Assembly (NCBI GenBank): GCA_024291935.2
Contig: CM044326.1
Coordinates: 36,889,948 to 36,953,947 of the forward strand
Length of the DNA stretch: 64,000 nt
DNA from: Okapia johnstoni
Lineage: Eukaryota > Chordata > Mammalia > Artiodactyla > Giraffidae
Direction: 5' to 3'
The notes below the pieces were generated by a model that worked only from the letters and a program-made list of their open reading frames with translations, searched no databases and was not told the DNA's origin. The position numbers and the translations under genes were made by a program. Numbering within the stretch: the first letter of the stretch is position 1; each line of letters begins with the position of its first letter. Below are positions 42,212-52,795 of the stretch, piece by piece.

Positions 42212-43610
42212 CCTACAACTTTTTGTGTTTTGCTAAAAGTAGAAATGGAGCCAAAGAAGTCGGATGCAGAGGGTTCCTTTGGAAGGTGAGCCCAGGAAGC
42301 AATGGATTCTGGTGAGTGAGGTGGGGAGAGAGGAAAGGCCCATAAAGGGGCACTACCAAGCTGGTCACCACGTGGGCAGCTGGGTTCCTCCCCCTGGGAG
42401 CTCTGTGAGGAGGCAGTGGACCCGCCTTGGAATTATTCCTCAATCTCTGCGAGTTTGGATTCCTGACTCCGGGGGTGGGGTGTCACACCCTGTGCTCCGG
42501 GCTCCACCTGCTCCAGGCAAAGCTGTCTTCTGTGGCTCCAGGGCAGGCATTGAAGGAGAGAAGCAAAGACCCCGTGGGGTGTACACGTGGTGGGAGGTGG
42601 GCGGAGGGCTCCATCAGGGGCTGGGGGTGTGAGTGGGTCAGGGTGTGCTCCGTCTGTGCGGCCACCGCTGGGAGAGAGGGCGTGAGGGTCTGTGGGTGGA
42701 TGGTGGTACCTGTCCTGGACCCATAGTGGGGTCTCCCATCCCTTCTTTCTCCCACCAGCCATCAAGGTGGGCTCGAGAACCCCAGGGGGGAGATGTCACA
42801 GACACATGGCGGCGGCTGCCGCCTTTCTCAAGTGGGGTCCCCACGCAGGGACTGTGCCATCCCACTGGGCGGTCTCAAGCCACCACCCCCTTCACCCATG
42901 ACATCACCTGAAGTGGGACAACAGCACCCAGGGAGAGGGAAGCTGGGGAAACCCTGTATGTTCTATGCCCCTACCCCCTGCCTTGGAGAGTCATGATGGA
43001 CATTCACACAGTAAAGGCCCTGAGAAGTCCTGCAGGAGAAAGGCACTGGGCCCAAGAATTGACCTGGTAGCCTCACCAACGGGAGGCCCCTGGCCTCGTC
43101 ATGGGGTCTGAGCCCCAGTGATCTGCAGGGGTGCGTCTGGAGGAGCCTGGCTGTGCCTCTCCCTGCTGCCCAGGCTTTCACTCTGCATGTAGGGTGATGG
43201 GCTGGGAAGGACTGCAAACTGATGTCTGAAGGCCTCAGCTGTGCTGATCCCAGAAAAGCAACCCAGGCCATGCTCGCTCTCCAACCCTAATTGGCCTCAT
43301 GGATGAAGATGGGAAGCCTGCCTGTATCAGCTGCTTTGTCTGGAAGCCTCATGATCTGTCTTCCGGGGTTGGTTCCAACTGTGTTTTCTTCTCTGAGTGT
43401 GGCAAATGCATTGTCCTGGGGAGCAACACTCACGGCTGACCCACCACACCCTTCCAGGGTTCCGAGTCATCCATTAGGTCCTCGTGGGACTCTGGCCAGA
43501 GGGATTGGTGATTTGCATTTTATAAGGAACCTCACTTTTTTTTCTCTCCAGATCATTTTCCTCCTTTTTTAAATTCCTCTGGTCCAAATGATTGTTTCAT
43601 AACCTCAAAT
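42212..43610. other. Unassigned GC-rich sequence
   Basis: No gene or repeat is recognised. Overlapping frames of 60-122 codons on both strands (42264-42765) and no protein signature. The part 42780-42850 is GC-rich. Confidence 0.4.
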
Positions 43611-43629
43611 GCTTAAGTCATAGAAAATC

Positions 43630-43795
43630 CTGGCATCAGAAAGTACTGGGTTTGAAGCCTGTTCTGTCTCTTACATGTTGTGATGGGCAAGTCATTTCCC
43701 TTCCCAGGTCTGCCGATGCCAAGTGGGGCTAAAATATCTTCTATTGGAGACTTGTTTGGAACATCAGATGAGACAAGCACATAAAAAGACTTTGT
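43630..43795 (+). mobile_element. MIR, sense
   Basis: Sense MIR: 'actgggtttgaagcctgttc', 'gatgggcaagtcatttccct' and the 3' part 'gatgagacaagcacataaaa'. Confidence 0.72.
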
Positions 43796-43807
43796 AGATT
43801 AAAAAAT

Positions 43808-44012
43808 TAACGTGTGTGTGTGTTAGTTGCTCAGTCATGTCTGACTCTTTGCAACCACATGGACTGTAGCCCGCCAGGTTCCTCTGTCCATTGCATTCTC
43901 CAGGCAAGGATGCTGGAATGGGTAGCCATTCCCTTCTCCAGAGGATCTTCCTGACCCAGGGTCTCAGCATTGTAGGCCAATTCTTGACCATCTGAGCCAC
44001 CAGGGAAGCCCC
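43808..44012 (-). mobile_element. Bov-tA SINE, antisense
   Basis: Antisense Bov-tA from a short GT run and 'gttagttgctcagtcatgtc' to 'catctgagccaccagggaag'. The tRNA B-box region is shortened (a deletion between 'gacccaggg' and 'tctcagcattg'). Confidence 0.93.
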
Positions 44013-44134
44013 CCAAAATTTTCTCAAGTACCAGTGGGCTGCTTAACTAGAGTTCAGTTAATTCATTCAAAAATGAACTGCCCATTGGAAGGTGTGTAGT
44101 TTAGTTAAAAAAAAATTGGTGACTCTGCACATTT

Positions 44135-44265
44135 CATTTAGTCATTCTGCAATTATTAGGCACCAAAGTGTTCAATACAGTGTTATGTATGCTGTTGACA
44201 TAAAATTGTTGAAGATACCAGCTTACTGTCTGGTAGGGGACAAAGATATTGTACTGATATTAATA
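44135..44265 (-). mobile_element. L2-like fragment, antisense
   Basis: Diverged antisense L2 words: 'gtcattctgcaattattagg', 'gcaccaaagtgttcaataca' and 'cttactgtctggtaggggac'. Confidence 0.5.
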
Positions 44266-44577
44266 ATAGTAAAGTCCTTTTGCCTGAGTGATGTCTCCAT
44301 TTTTATCTTATTAAATGTATTTTGACGAATTGATTTAGAACACATTTGGAATAAGGCTGAGTATGAAACAGTTTAGCCCTAGTGTTTGAAATGATTAAAC
44401 ATCTGGAAGAAATATGGATTTGAATACTCCAGTTGTTTGGCATGGAGTAAAAGAGTGTCATGATCCATGAGGCTTCCTTGGCAATGGGCAACTGAACGCC
44501 TATGGGTGCCCTTGGGGTTCTAGGCCTTAGGTTGGATGGCTGAGTCATTAAACATGGCAGAGACAGCAGTACCCAGC

Positions 44578-45312
44578 CCAGGGCTGGCTTCATGGGTGGG
44601 TTACTTGGGCAGTCGCACAGCCCAACACTCAAAAGGGCCTTGGCTTGCTTTAATGCTCTGCTCTAGCTAATTCAAAATAGTTTTATCTTTGAACTTGTGT
44701 TCTGCAAGTGACATCCAGTGAGACAATGGAGCTTGTGTGTTGGCAGAGGGAATACCTACCTTATGCCTGTCCATATTCCCTGCTCTTTTCACATAGATCA
44801 TTCATGATGCCCGGTGAGCACAGAATGTCAGTGGACTCACGAAGCTGTCTAAGCAAGTACAAAGGCGCTCACGGAATGCAAGCTTCTGGCCTCCATGGCT
44901 CTTTGGTAGAATGGGTCCATTAGGAGAAGAGAAATAAAACAATTAGGTTAGTTTCTGCAGTGTTTCTACTGCTCTGTTAGGAATAAATATACATACATGT
45001 ACAAGCTGTAATGTACGAATTGTATAATTTTGGTTATTTCACACGTGAATAAAATGGTCTCATATTTGCATTTGAACCTGGAATTGCATAATATAAGATG
45101 AATGGAAAAACTAATGCTAATAATATTAATTTTTAATTTATTTTAGCAAGACGTGAAATAGTAAACAAAAACACCATGACAAGTAGAGAGAGAAGACTGT
45201 TGAAAAAAGAGCTTATATTTCACTCCCTCTCAGGGCATGTTTAACCTGCTTTTTAAATAAATGTCTCTGCATTTACATTTTGCACCAGACCCCACAAATA
45301 TATTGGGATTGA
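44578..45312 (+). mobile_element. Old hAT-like DNA transposon relic
   Basis: The left end, 'ccagggctggcttcatgggt' and then 'acttgggcagtcgcacagcc', matches the end of a known mammalian non-autonomous DNA transposon. The right end, 'catttacattttgcaccaga' with 'ccccacaaatatattggg', resembles its other end. The interior (44950-45240) is AT-rich. Boundaries are approximate and the family name is unsure. Confidence 0.5.
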
Positions 45313-45454
45313 GACCTAGAGATATTCAATTACATCCTCTTGGGATAAGGACTGCAAAGATCAATGAAGTGCAGTCAGGCTGCTCTGAGAGGTAAGAGGA
45401 CATCTTCTTTGGAAGTTGTCTTTTCTTTTGAGTTATGCATCTCTGGGGTGCTTC

Positions 45455-45548
45455 TTCTCATAAGGGACTAAGGCCCAGAGAAGTGAAGTGATCCGCCCAG
45501 GGTCACACAGCTCATCAGTTACAGAGCCCTGCCCTGAACCCAGGGATC
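45455..45548 (-). mobile_element. MIR, antisense
   Basis: Antisense MIR core: 'gaagtgaagtgatccgccca', 'gggtcacacagctcatcagt'. Confidence 0.8.
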
Positions 45549-45634
45549 ACATGCTGGCGGCCAGAGTCCTCATCCAGTTTTCCCTGCCCCACACTCTAAA
45601 TGGGCACTACCCACTTTGGTTGTGTAATGGAACA

Positions 45635-45995
45635 TTATTTAACAAACATACAGTGAGTCCCTTCTTGTGTTGGGGTGCATGCCTGCTGCTGGGGTGACAG
45701 GAGTATTCACAAGGACTGTGGGCCAGTGGTCACGGGCTTGGTCTCTGGAGACAGAATTGGGTCCAACTTCTGCCTCATTAGCCAAGTGATGTTGACTGTG
45801 TTCACAGGGCATTTGTAGGACACCTGCCGGGCATGAGGTTGGGTGTGCAGTGGTGAACACATTGATATGTCCCTTTTCCTTTTGGAGTTCAGAGTCCAGG
45901 GAAACAGATCTCGAGAAAACAATTATAAAACATTTACTGTCTATCTACAGGGTAAATATTATGAAGGAAATGTGAGGGAGCTAAGAGAGACTGTA
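45635..45995 (-). mobile_element. L2-like fragments, antisense
   Basis: Antisense L2-like sequence: 'tttaacaaacatacagtgag', then 'gggcatttgtaggacacctg' and 'ccgggcatgaggttgggtgt', then 'gaacacattgatatgtccct'. Possibly two overlapping L2-type pieces. Confidence 0.55.
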
Positions 45996-46067
45996 ACAGA
46001 GCAAGTGCTTCAGTTGTTTAAGCCTCAGTTTTCCCACCTGCAAAATGGGGGTAGTAATACCCATTTC

Positions 46068-47460
46068 AATATGCCAGCAAATTTGAAAAACTCAGCAGTG
46101 GCCACAGGACTGGAAAAGGTCAGCTTTCATTCCAATCCCAAATAAGGGTAATGCCAAAGAATGTTCAACCTACTGCACAATTGCACTCATCTCACATGCT
46201 AGCAAAGTAATGCTCAAAATTCTCCAAGTTATGCTTCAACAGTACATGAACAGAGAGAACTTCCAGATGTTCAAGCTGGATTTAGAAAAGGCAGAGGAAC
46301 CAGACATCAAACTGACAACATCCATTGGATCATAGAAAAAGCAAGAGAAATCCAGAAAAATATCTACTTCTGCTTCACTGACTATGCCAAAGCTTTTGAC
46401 TGTGTGGATCACAACAAATTGTGGAAAATTCTTAAAGAGATGGGAATACCAGACCACCTTACCTGCCTCCTGAGAAATCTGTATGCAGGTCAAGAAGCAA
46501 CTGTTAGAACAGGACATGGAACAATGGGCTGGTTTCAGATTGGGAAAGGAGTATGTCAAGGCTGTATATTGTCACCCTGCTTATTTAATTTATCTGCAGA
46601 GTACATCATGTGACATGCCAGGCTGGATGAAGCACAAGCTGGAATCAAGATTGCTGGGAGAAATATCAACAGTCTCAGATATGCAGATGACACCACCCTT
46701 ATGGCAGAAAGAGAAGAGGAACTAAAGAGCCTCTTGATGAGGGTGAAAGAGGAGATTGAAAAAGCTGGCTTAAAATTCAACATTCAAAAAACAAAGATCA
46801 TGGCATCCAGTCCCATCACTTCAGGGCAAATAGATGGGGAAACAATGGAAGCAGTGAGAGACTTTATTTTCTTGGGCTCCAAAATCATTGCAGATGGTGA
46901 CTGCAGCCATGAAATTAAAAGACATTTGCCACTTGGAAGAAAAGCTATGACCAACCTAGAGAGTATGCTAAAAAGCAGAGACATTACCTTGTCAACAAAG
47001 GTCTGTCTAGTCAAAGATATGGTTTTTCCAGTAGTCATGTATGGGTGTGAGAGCTGGACTATAAAGAAAGCTGAGCATTGAAGAACTGATGTGGTTGAAC
47101 TGTGGTGTTGGAGAAGACTCTTGAGAGTCCCTTGGATCGCAAGGAGTTCGAAGCAGTCAGTCCTAAAGGAAACCAGTCCATCATAAAGGAAATCAGTCCT
47201 GAATATTCATTGGAAGGACTGATGCTGAAGCTGCAATAGTTTGAGCACCTGATATGAAGAGCTGACTTATTAGAAAGGATCCTGATGCTGGGAAAGATTG
47301 AGGGCAAGAGGAGAAGGCGAGGACAGAGGATGAGATGGTTGGATGTCATCATCAATTCGATGGACATGAGTTTGAGCAAGCTCTGGGGGCTGGTAATGGA
47401 TAGGGAAGCCTGGTGTACTGCAGTCTATGGGGTCAGAAAGAGTCGGACATGACTGAGCGA
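46068..47460 (+). pseudogene. BovB ORF2 relic, copy 3 (reverse transcriptase)
   Basis: RTE reverse transcriptase relic. Motif A area AKAFDCVDHNKLW (about 46390), motif B VCQGCILSPCLFNL (about 46552), and RYADDTTLMA with the YADD codons at 46680-46691. From 46404 to 47078 the same frame is open except for one TGA at 46611-46613. Further breaks are TGA at 46084-46086 (a normal Trp codon), a 2-bp insertion near 46252-46257 and TGA at 47079-47081. Non-functional. Confidence 0.9.
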
Positions 47461-47478
47461 CTGAACTGAACTGAACTG
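46068..47478 (+). mobile_element. BovB LINE, 5'-truncated (1.41 kb), with target-site duplication
   Basis: Sense BovB covering reverse transcriptase to the 3' end, with a clean tandem TGAAC tail at 47459-47478. It is flanked by AATACCCATTTC (46056-46067) and AATATCCATCTC (47479-47490), 10 of 12 identical. Divergence between the copies agrees with an old insertion. Confidence 0.96.
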
Positions 47479-47545
47479 AATATCCATCTCAGAGATTTAT
47501 TGTGAAGATTAAAAGAGAGACTCTGTACACTTATCCCTTTCTTTC

Positions 47546-47950
47546 TGGAGAGTGGTTATTTGGGAAGTATGTTGTTAGGCTGATTAATAAATGCCATTCT
47601 CCTTCCCGTTCTGTGGGAAAGAACAGTAGTTGCTAATGACCTTATCCTGTCCTTAGACCTTCTGCTGAATCAGAGACCCTCTTCTCTGAAATGAATCAGC
47701 AAAGCAACCAAACAGCAAATTCACTCCCATCTCCCATGGTGGATACCCACAAGGAGGTATAGTGCCATTTCCTTCAGGAAGCTTCCCTGCATCTGACGAG
47801 GGGCAGGAAGTTTATCCTCCTCCCTGGGACCCATCCAAGATCAACTGGGTGGTTTTGGCAACATTTCTCAGAAAATTCGGCTCAGATAGGCTTACGTGAT
47901 GGGGTGCTTTGCTGTCATATTTAAGAACAAGGCCAGAGGTGTGTGGCCTT
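47546..47950. other. Unassigned sequence
   Basis: No repeat or gene named. The part 47750-47830 has weak L2-like sense words ('cttcaggaagcttccctgca'). Confidence 0.4.
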
Positions 47951-47954
47951 CAGG

Positions 47955-48180
47955 TACTGAATATCAGGGGGCAGTCTCACTCTTTGGGAACCTCTGGGTC
48001 TTGCTGGATGTGTGGGTGTCACCCTTGGGTAGGTGGCAAGATGGCGGCAGCAGCAACTCGTGCCTCTCTGTCAGTTGGGAGACTTTTCCCAGCAGCCCGC
48101 TGGGTGGAGGCCTTATGTCACGTCTCTCTGGCCAGGACTGGGTCACACCCAGGGGAAGTGCCCCTCCAGCTTAGACTAGT
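47955..48180 (+). mobile_element. Ancient mammalian repeat of the 'caagatggc...ttggccagaac' type
   Basis: Words 'ggcaagatggcggcagcag' (48036) and, further on, 'tctctggccaggactgggtc' and 'acacccaggggaagtgccc' follow a widespread old mammalian repeat. The Kozak-like ATG inside it starts a 90-codon frame that I reject as a gene. A second copy lies at 54243-54640. Confidence 0.45.
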
Positions 48181-49035
48181 CCTGAGCAGTAGGGGTCCCC
48201 AGTAGGCAGGTGGTCTCCCGAATCAAACCAGGGCTTCTTAAGGAGAGGGACCAGCAGGGCATCGGATGCTGGGACACTGCCTCACCTCTCTCCGTGCCTC
48301 ACGCTACATGTTTATTACACTTCCTGCCTTCTCCCTGGGTGCCTGCAGGTCAAGGCCATGGTCCGGGCTGTCTTCAACTCTTCCTCACTGCCCAGCTCAT
48401 CCATTGCAGTCTGAGCTGATTAGGCTTTCCTTTCTTTTTAGGAAGTTAAAGCAAACCCCCAAATGCTACCAGCATGTCATGAATATGTAGACACTGCCAT
48501 CCGCCGTTGTCTTTTTTTTGACTTCTTGGTGGTATTTTTTCCCCTCTAAACATTAATGCTGACAGTATGCTAGCAAACCTGCTACATCCACAGTGAGCAA
48601 ACAATTCTGTTTTGCAACAGTAACGGTCAACTCCTGATGTTTGTTTATGTGACTGGCTTCTTTTTGGGGGACCTCTGACCTCTATTGGTAAAACTGGCTT
48701 TTCCTTATTTCCCGGGATCCTCTTCCAGATTCCATATCCTGGGGGGTTTTGCTCAGGAGCCCAAACCAGGACAAAACCTTTTTAACACACAAAGGCCCAA
48801 ACAAGCAATTAGCACTTAAACAAAAGCTACCTGAACATAGCTCTCTCTCTCTCTTTTTTAAATCTGTGATGCTTGTTTTCAAATTCCAAAATTTATTTCC
48901 AATCTATTCTTGAAACCCAGAAGAACTTTCTCTGGATCGTTAACGCCGGAATGTCAACAGAAAGCTAGGCTTGACACCCGGCATAAGAAATGACTCTGGA
49001 ACCAAAGAGAGGAAAAAACAGGACGAATCAAAGGA
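48181..49035. other. Unassigned sequence with a short CT repeat
   Basis: No repeat family recognised. A short (CT)n tract lies at 48841-48857. The 48430-48660 portion is repeat-free with a T-run at 48509-48517 and could belong to a conserved region. Confidence 0.4.
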
Positions 49036-49039
49036 TTCT

Positions 49040-49400
49040 TGCTCCCTCCCTTCAAAAAGTCACACTTTGCTATTCTTCTCTCATTTTCATCAATCACCAG
49101 GGCAATACCCCCTAGATCAATGCATTAACTTGTTTGTTTTTTACAATGAAGGGAGACTTCATAGCCTCATCATTCATTCCAGAGTGTGGGGGAGAAAAAC
49201 AAAAGCCAGCCACCGAAATTTGCATGGTGCTCAATTATACATTAGTGAATATCACTTGGCAATCTGTTCATATCAATTTAATTGGATTTTAATACTGCCT
49301 CTGATCTTGTTTTCTAATTAACAGCAGTGCTTGGAAATAAAGCAGAACCATGCACCCAGCAACACCTTTGATCTCGACCATATGGAGCTCTACCAAGCTC
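49040..49400. promoter_or_regulatory. Candidate conserved non-coding element (POU/homeodomain-like motifs)
   Basis: Repeat-free block with a perfect octamer ATTTGCAT at 49218-49225, CAATTATACATTAG at 49232-49245, TCAATTTAATTGG at 49273-49285 and CTAATTAAC at 49315-49323. The clustering of POU and homeodomain cores in single-copy sequence is the strongest such signal in the window. No coding potential. Confidence 0.42.
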
Positions 49401-50105
49401 CGGAAAAAAAAAATCTCTCCTGCTTCCACAATCGGCCGAGAAAAGCGGGGGCCCTCAGATGGCCGGATACCATGGACTCCTGTTCCCCATGGATTGTCTC
49501 ACCCTCTGATTGGTCCCCACGGCAAAAGCAGAAGAATTGCTTCTCGAGATGGAGGCAAATCTGTGTTCCTAGCCTTGGGTGAGGTTGATGATTTTTGCAG
49601 CTCGGTTTTGGGGACAAATATTGGAATAAACAGACCTGACCTTGTGAGGTTTGCTTTAGAGTGGAGTGTCACCAGCAGGACGGAGGCAGTATGTGATGGA
49701 CTGACACAGGGAGGCTAACCTCCCCTTGTCGGATGAGCCTTCATGCCTGCATGGGATGCTTGTGGAGCTGGCCTTTCAGCCAACACTCTGGCTGCAAAGA
49801 AGTCTCCTCTTTGCCACTTCCACTGTCTCTTTTTTTCTCTGTTTCCTAAATCCCTGGGTCTTTAACCTTACTGATTTTCATCCTGTGGGTTGACCATATG
49901 GAAAGCCTGATCAGAAACTGAGACAACCTTAAAAAAAAAAAAAAAGACCACGGTTAATGAAATCAAGGTGGGGTCCCCAGGGGAGCTGGACAGTGTGTGT
50001 GTGGAGGGGGCAGGTGGGGCATGACCAGGCTCAAGACCTGCATCTGGGTCCTCTGTTCACCAGCCTGGGGACCTGGAAGGTGGAAAAGCAGTGGTGGAGG
50101 GTGGG
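49401..50105. other. Unassigned sequence with a poly-A run
   Basis: No gene or repeat assigned. A 16-A run at 49930-49946 may be the tail of an unidentified retroposon. A 122-codon frame (49350-49718) starts within the AT-rich block and shows no known protein. Confidence 0.4.
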
Positions 50106-50114
50106 TGTGGACTG

Positions 50115-50265
50115 AGGGTAGAGTACTGGCTCTTGGCCAAGATCCCTGTCCTTAGTCACAGTCACATGACCTCAGGCCTGTCACTTAACCAATCCCAATC
50201 CATAGTAATGGTCATGTGACCTTGGGCACGTCACCTAACCTCCCTGTGGTGCCCCTTGCTCATGA
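50115..50265 (+). mobile_element. MIR with duplicated core, sense
   Basis: Sense MIR whose core occurs twice: 'gtcacatgacctcaggcctg' and 'tcacttaacc' at about 50161-50190, then 'gtcatgtgaccttgggcacg' and 'tcacctaacc' at about 50211-50240. The spacing is near 50 bp, suggesting a local duplication or two adjacent MIR cores. Confidence 0.72.
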
Positions 50266-50702
50266 ACCATTCTCTAATTCTGAAATCCAAAATCTCTCCA
50301 AAGTCAATTCTTTCATCGCAGGTTTATAGCAGCCTCATTTGGCAGCAGAACCTGACCTGAACTGATGTGAGACTTTGTAATCTTTATTCATCCTGTTTAA
50401 TTCAGATATTCATGCATTTTGCTATAGAAATGGTAATGCTTGGGATGAAGGAGGAAGGCCCAGACTCCACTGGGATATTGTATATTTACCTTTCGAAAAC
50501 CCAGGGTATTCTGGATTCTAAACCACATCAGGCCCCAGGGGTTTGCGATAAAGGAACCCGGGCCAGAGCCTTGCCTTGGGGATGTGAGTTAATCCCTCTA
50601 CAGCAGCAATTCTCACTAGGATGGGGGATAACCCTCAGGAGATATTAGCCATGTATAGAGAGATAACTTGTGTGCGGGGGTTAGTATTGGCATTCACTAG
50701 GA

Positions 50703-50945
50703 AAGGCCTCCTTGGTAGCTCATATGGTAAAGAATCTTCCTGCAGTGCAGGAAGCATGGGTTCGACCCCTGGGTCGGGAAGATCCCTTGGAGAAGGAAAT
50801 GGCAAACCACTCCAGAAGAAGGAAATGGCAAACCACTCCAGAATTCTTGCCTGGAGTAGCCCATGGACAGAGGAGCTTGGCAGGCTATAGTCCAGGGGTT
50901 TGCAAAGAGTCGGACCTGGCTGAGCAGGTAACACTTTCACTTTCT
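50703..50945 (+). mobile_element. Bov-tA SINE with 26-bp exact tandem duplication
   Basis: Sense Bov-tA with head 'cctccttggtagctcatatg' and body ending 'gctgagcaggtaacactttc'. An exact 26-bp unit (starts 50791 and 50817) repeats in tandem within the 'ggaaatggcaaaccactcc' region. Confidence 0.95.
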
Positions 50946-51555
50946 TCTTTTTCAGGAAGCCACCAGGGATTATGCTAAATATCTTCAAAGCACAGAACAG
51001 CCCTCACGACAGAATCCTGTGGCCCTGAATGTCAGTGGTGCCAACGGTTAGAGCCCTGCCCCGTAGATGCCAGCTTCCTTCTTGTTTTACACTCTGCGCC
51101 TCTCTTTCTATATTTACCCACTGTAGAGAATGGACATCTGCCTTTAAGAGTTTGGGAAAAATTGTATCAGACAGTACAAATGCATTGTGTAAACTTTACC
51201 ACTCTCTAGGAACATGAAGGGCCATTTAATTATTCAAAGGATAAAATGTCTTTTCCGTAACCTCTGCCTTTAGTGAACACTTACCTACTTACCTGTCTAT
51301 ACACTTTGGGAACCAAGCATGGTACAAAACAAACACTTGCAGAGAGAGATATGGGTCTCATTTTTATGGCGCTTACAGTCTAGTTCCTATCCTGTTAGAA
51401 GTGACCACTGATAGCTTGGTCTGCAATCTAGGTGTTCTTTAAAGCAATACTTCCTTTGGCTTGTTTTAACTTTAGACTTTCCATTTACCAAAGAACTCCT
51501 ACCAATGCACACACACCTCATTACTCATTAGGGACCTTTGATATGCGAGAAAAAA
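50946..51555. other. Unassigned sequence
   Basis: AT-moderate sequence without a named repeat. The 51290-51400 part has weak antisense L2 character ('ttgggaaccaagcatggtac', 'ggcgcttacagtctagttcc'). Confidence 0.4.
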
Positions 51556-51713
51556 CTCTTACTTGTTGTTGTTGTTCAGTCACTCAGTCATGTTCGACCC
51601 TTTGAGACCTCATGGACTGCAGCATGCCAGGCTTTCCTGTCCTTCACCATCTCCCAGAGTTTGCTTAAACTCATGTCCAACAAGTCAGTGATGCCATCCA
51701 ACCATCTCATGTT
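51556..51713 (-). mobile_element. BovB LINE 3' end, antisense, short
   Basis: Antisense BovB 3' end (~158 bp), preceded by a TTG repeat (gttgttgttgttcagtcact) at the tail position. It ends at 'gccatccaaccatctcatg', so it is strongly 5'-truncated. Confidence 0.92.
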
Positions 51714-52346
51714 CTTATACGGAAATTTAAATCGAGGGGGCGGCCTGACTTCTGCATCTTCTGAGCATTCCTCCTTAGGACCACTTGACTCCTACCAGCA
51801 GGCGTAACCCCAGTGCTGGCCTCTAGGACCAGCGTCACCTGGCTGGTGGAGCCAAGGGCAAAGGCACTCTTCACTCTCTTAGCTCAGTATCGCCTTTCTG
51901 TGGGGTTAACCTCCTCCTGCCCTGGTGGACCTTTTGTAGCCTTTGAGTTTTGGCCTCCTCCCAGGTCCTGGTTTTCTAATTGAGTCCCAGTTTGGGGAAA
52001 CAGTTTTCTCTGTTGGAGCTGATTCTCGGTGATTGAGGTCATTCCAATCCCTTCATGCCTGTGGTGGTAGAAAACTCCCACAGAAGCCAGATCCTGGTTC
52101 TGCTCAATGAATGAATGACAGACTATCCAGACGTCACCTGTCTATTCCTGGAGCTCATCCCTGGGCTGCCACATCCCTGGTCCTCTGCAGTGGCATGGGT
52201 CATTCTGGCATCCAGAGGTCAATTCAAACTGTCCCTGCTGGAGCAAAGTGGAGTCTGCATGCAGGAGCTCTGTCTTACCACAGTCTTCTCTATACGGTCC
52301 CACATTCATGCTAGTGTCCAGCTGTTTCCACCCCACCTGATCTGTT
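51714..52346. other. Unassigned sequence
   Basis: No repeat family or gene recognised. GC-moderate with small frames on both strands (64-86 codons). Confidence 0.4.
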
Positions 52347-52358
52347 TTGGAATCAAAT

Positions 52359-52538
52359 GCTGCTGCTGCTGCTAAGTCACCTCAGTTGTGTCCGACTCTG
52401 TGCGACCCCACAGACGGCAGCGCACCAGGCTCCCCCGTCCCTGGGATTCTCCAGGCAAGAACACTGGAGTGGGTTGCCATTTCCTTCTCCAATGCATGAA
52501 AGTGAAAAGTGAAAGTGAAGTCGCCATTGCCTTCTCCA
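52359..52538 (-). mobile_element. Bov-A-type SINE, antisense, with perfect target-site duplication
   Basis: Antisense SINE that starts with a (GCT)n tract (tgctgctgctgctaagtcac) and contains one full Bov-A unit followed by 'atgcatgaaagtgaaaagtg' and the truncated start of a second unit. The perfect 12-bp duplication TTGGAATCAAAT flanks it at 52347-52358 and 52539-52550. Confidence 0.95.
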
Positions 52539-52581
52539 TTGGAATCAAATAGAGTGTAGCTTTTGAGTCAGACTTCTCTCA

Positions 52582-52795
52582 TGGGCTTCCCTGGTAGCTC
52601 AGATAGTAAAGAATCTGCCTGCAAAGCAAAAGGTTTGAGCTCTGGATGGGGAAGATCCCTTGGAGAAGGGAATGGCTACCTCCTCCAGTATTCTTGCCTG
52701 GAAAATTCTATGGACAGAAGAGCCTGGCAGGCTGCAGTCCATGGGGTGGCAAAGAATAGGACACGACTGAGTGACTAACACTTTCACACTTTCTG
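52582..52795 (+). mobile_element. Bov-tA SINE
   Basis: Sense Bov-tA with a well-preserved head ('gggcttccctggtagctcag') and body ('ctggcaggctgcagtccatg') and end 'gactgagtgactaacac'. It lies 31 bp beyond the SINE duplication at 52539-52550. Confidence 0.94.

Larger units (their letters stand above)
46005..47545 (+). mobile_element. MIR, sense, interrupted by BovB
   Basis: The left piece is 'cagttgtttaagcctcagtt' and 'gcaaaatgggggtagtaata'. The right piece after 47478 is 'tctcagagatttattgtgaa'. Together they form one sense MIR. BovB at 46068-47478 was inserted into it. Confidence 0.82.

Noticed and set aside
46701..47081. 126-codon frame taken as a host gene
   Set aside because: It is the post-YADD part of BovB ORF2, bounded by an in-frame TGA upstream and another at 47079-47081.
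48039..48205. Kozak-like ATG in 'caagatggcggcagcagc', resembling the start of a MAAAA-type protein
   Set aside because: The context is a known type of ancient mammalian repeat, with 'ctggccaggactgggtc' following. The frame has no homologous domain and no splice donor evidence.
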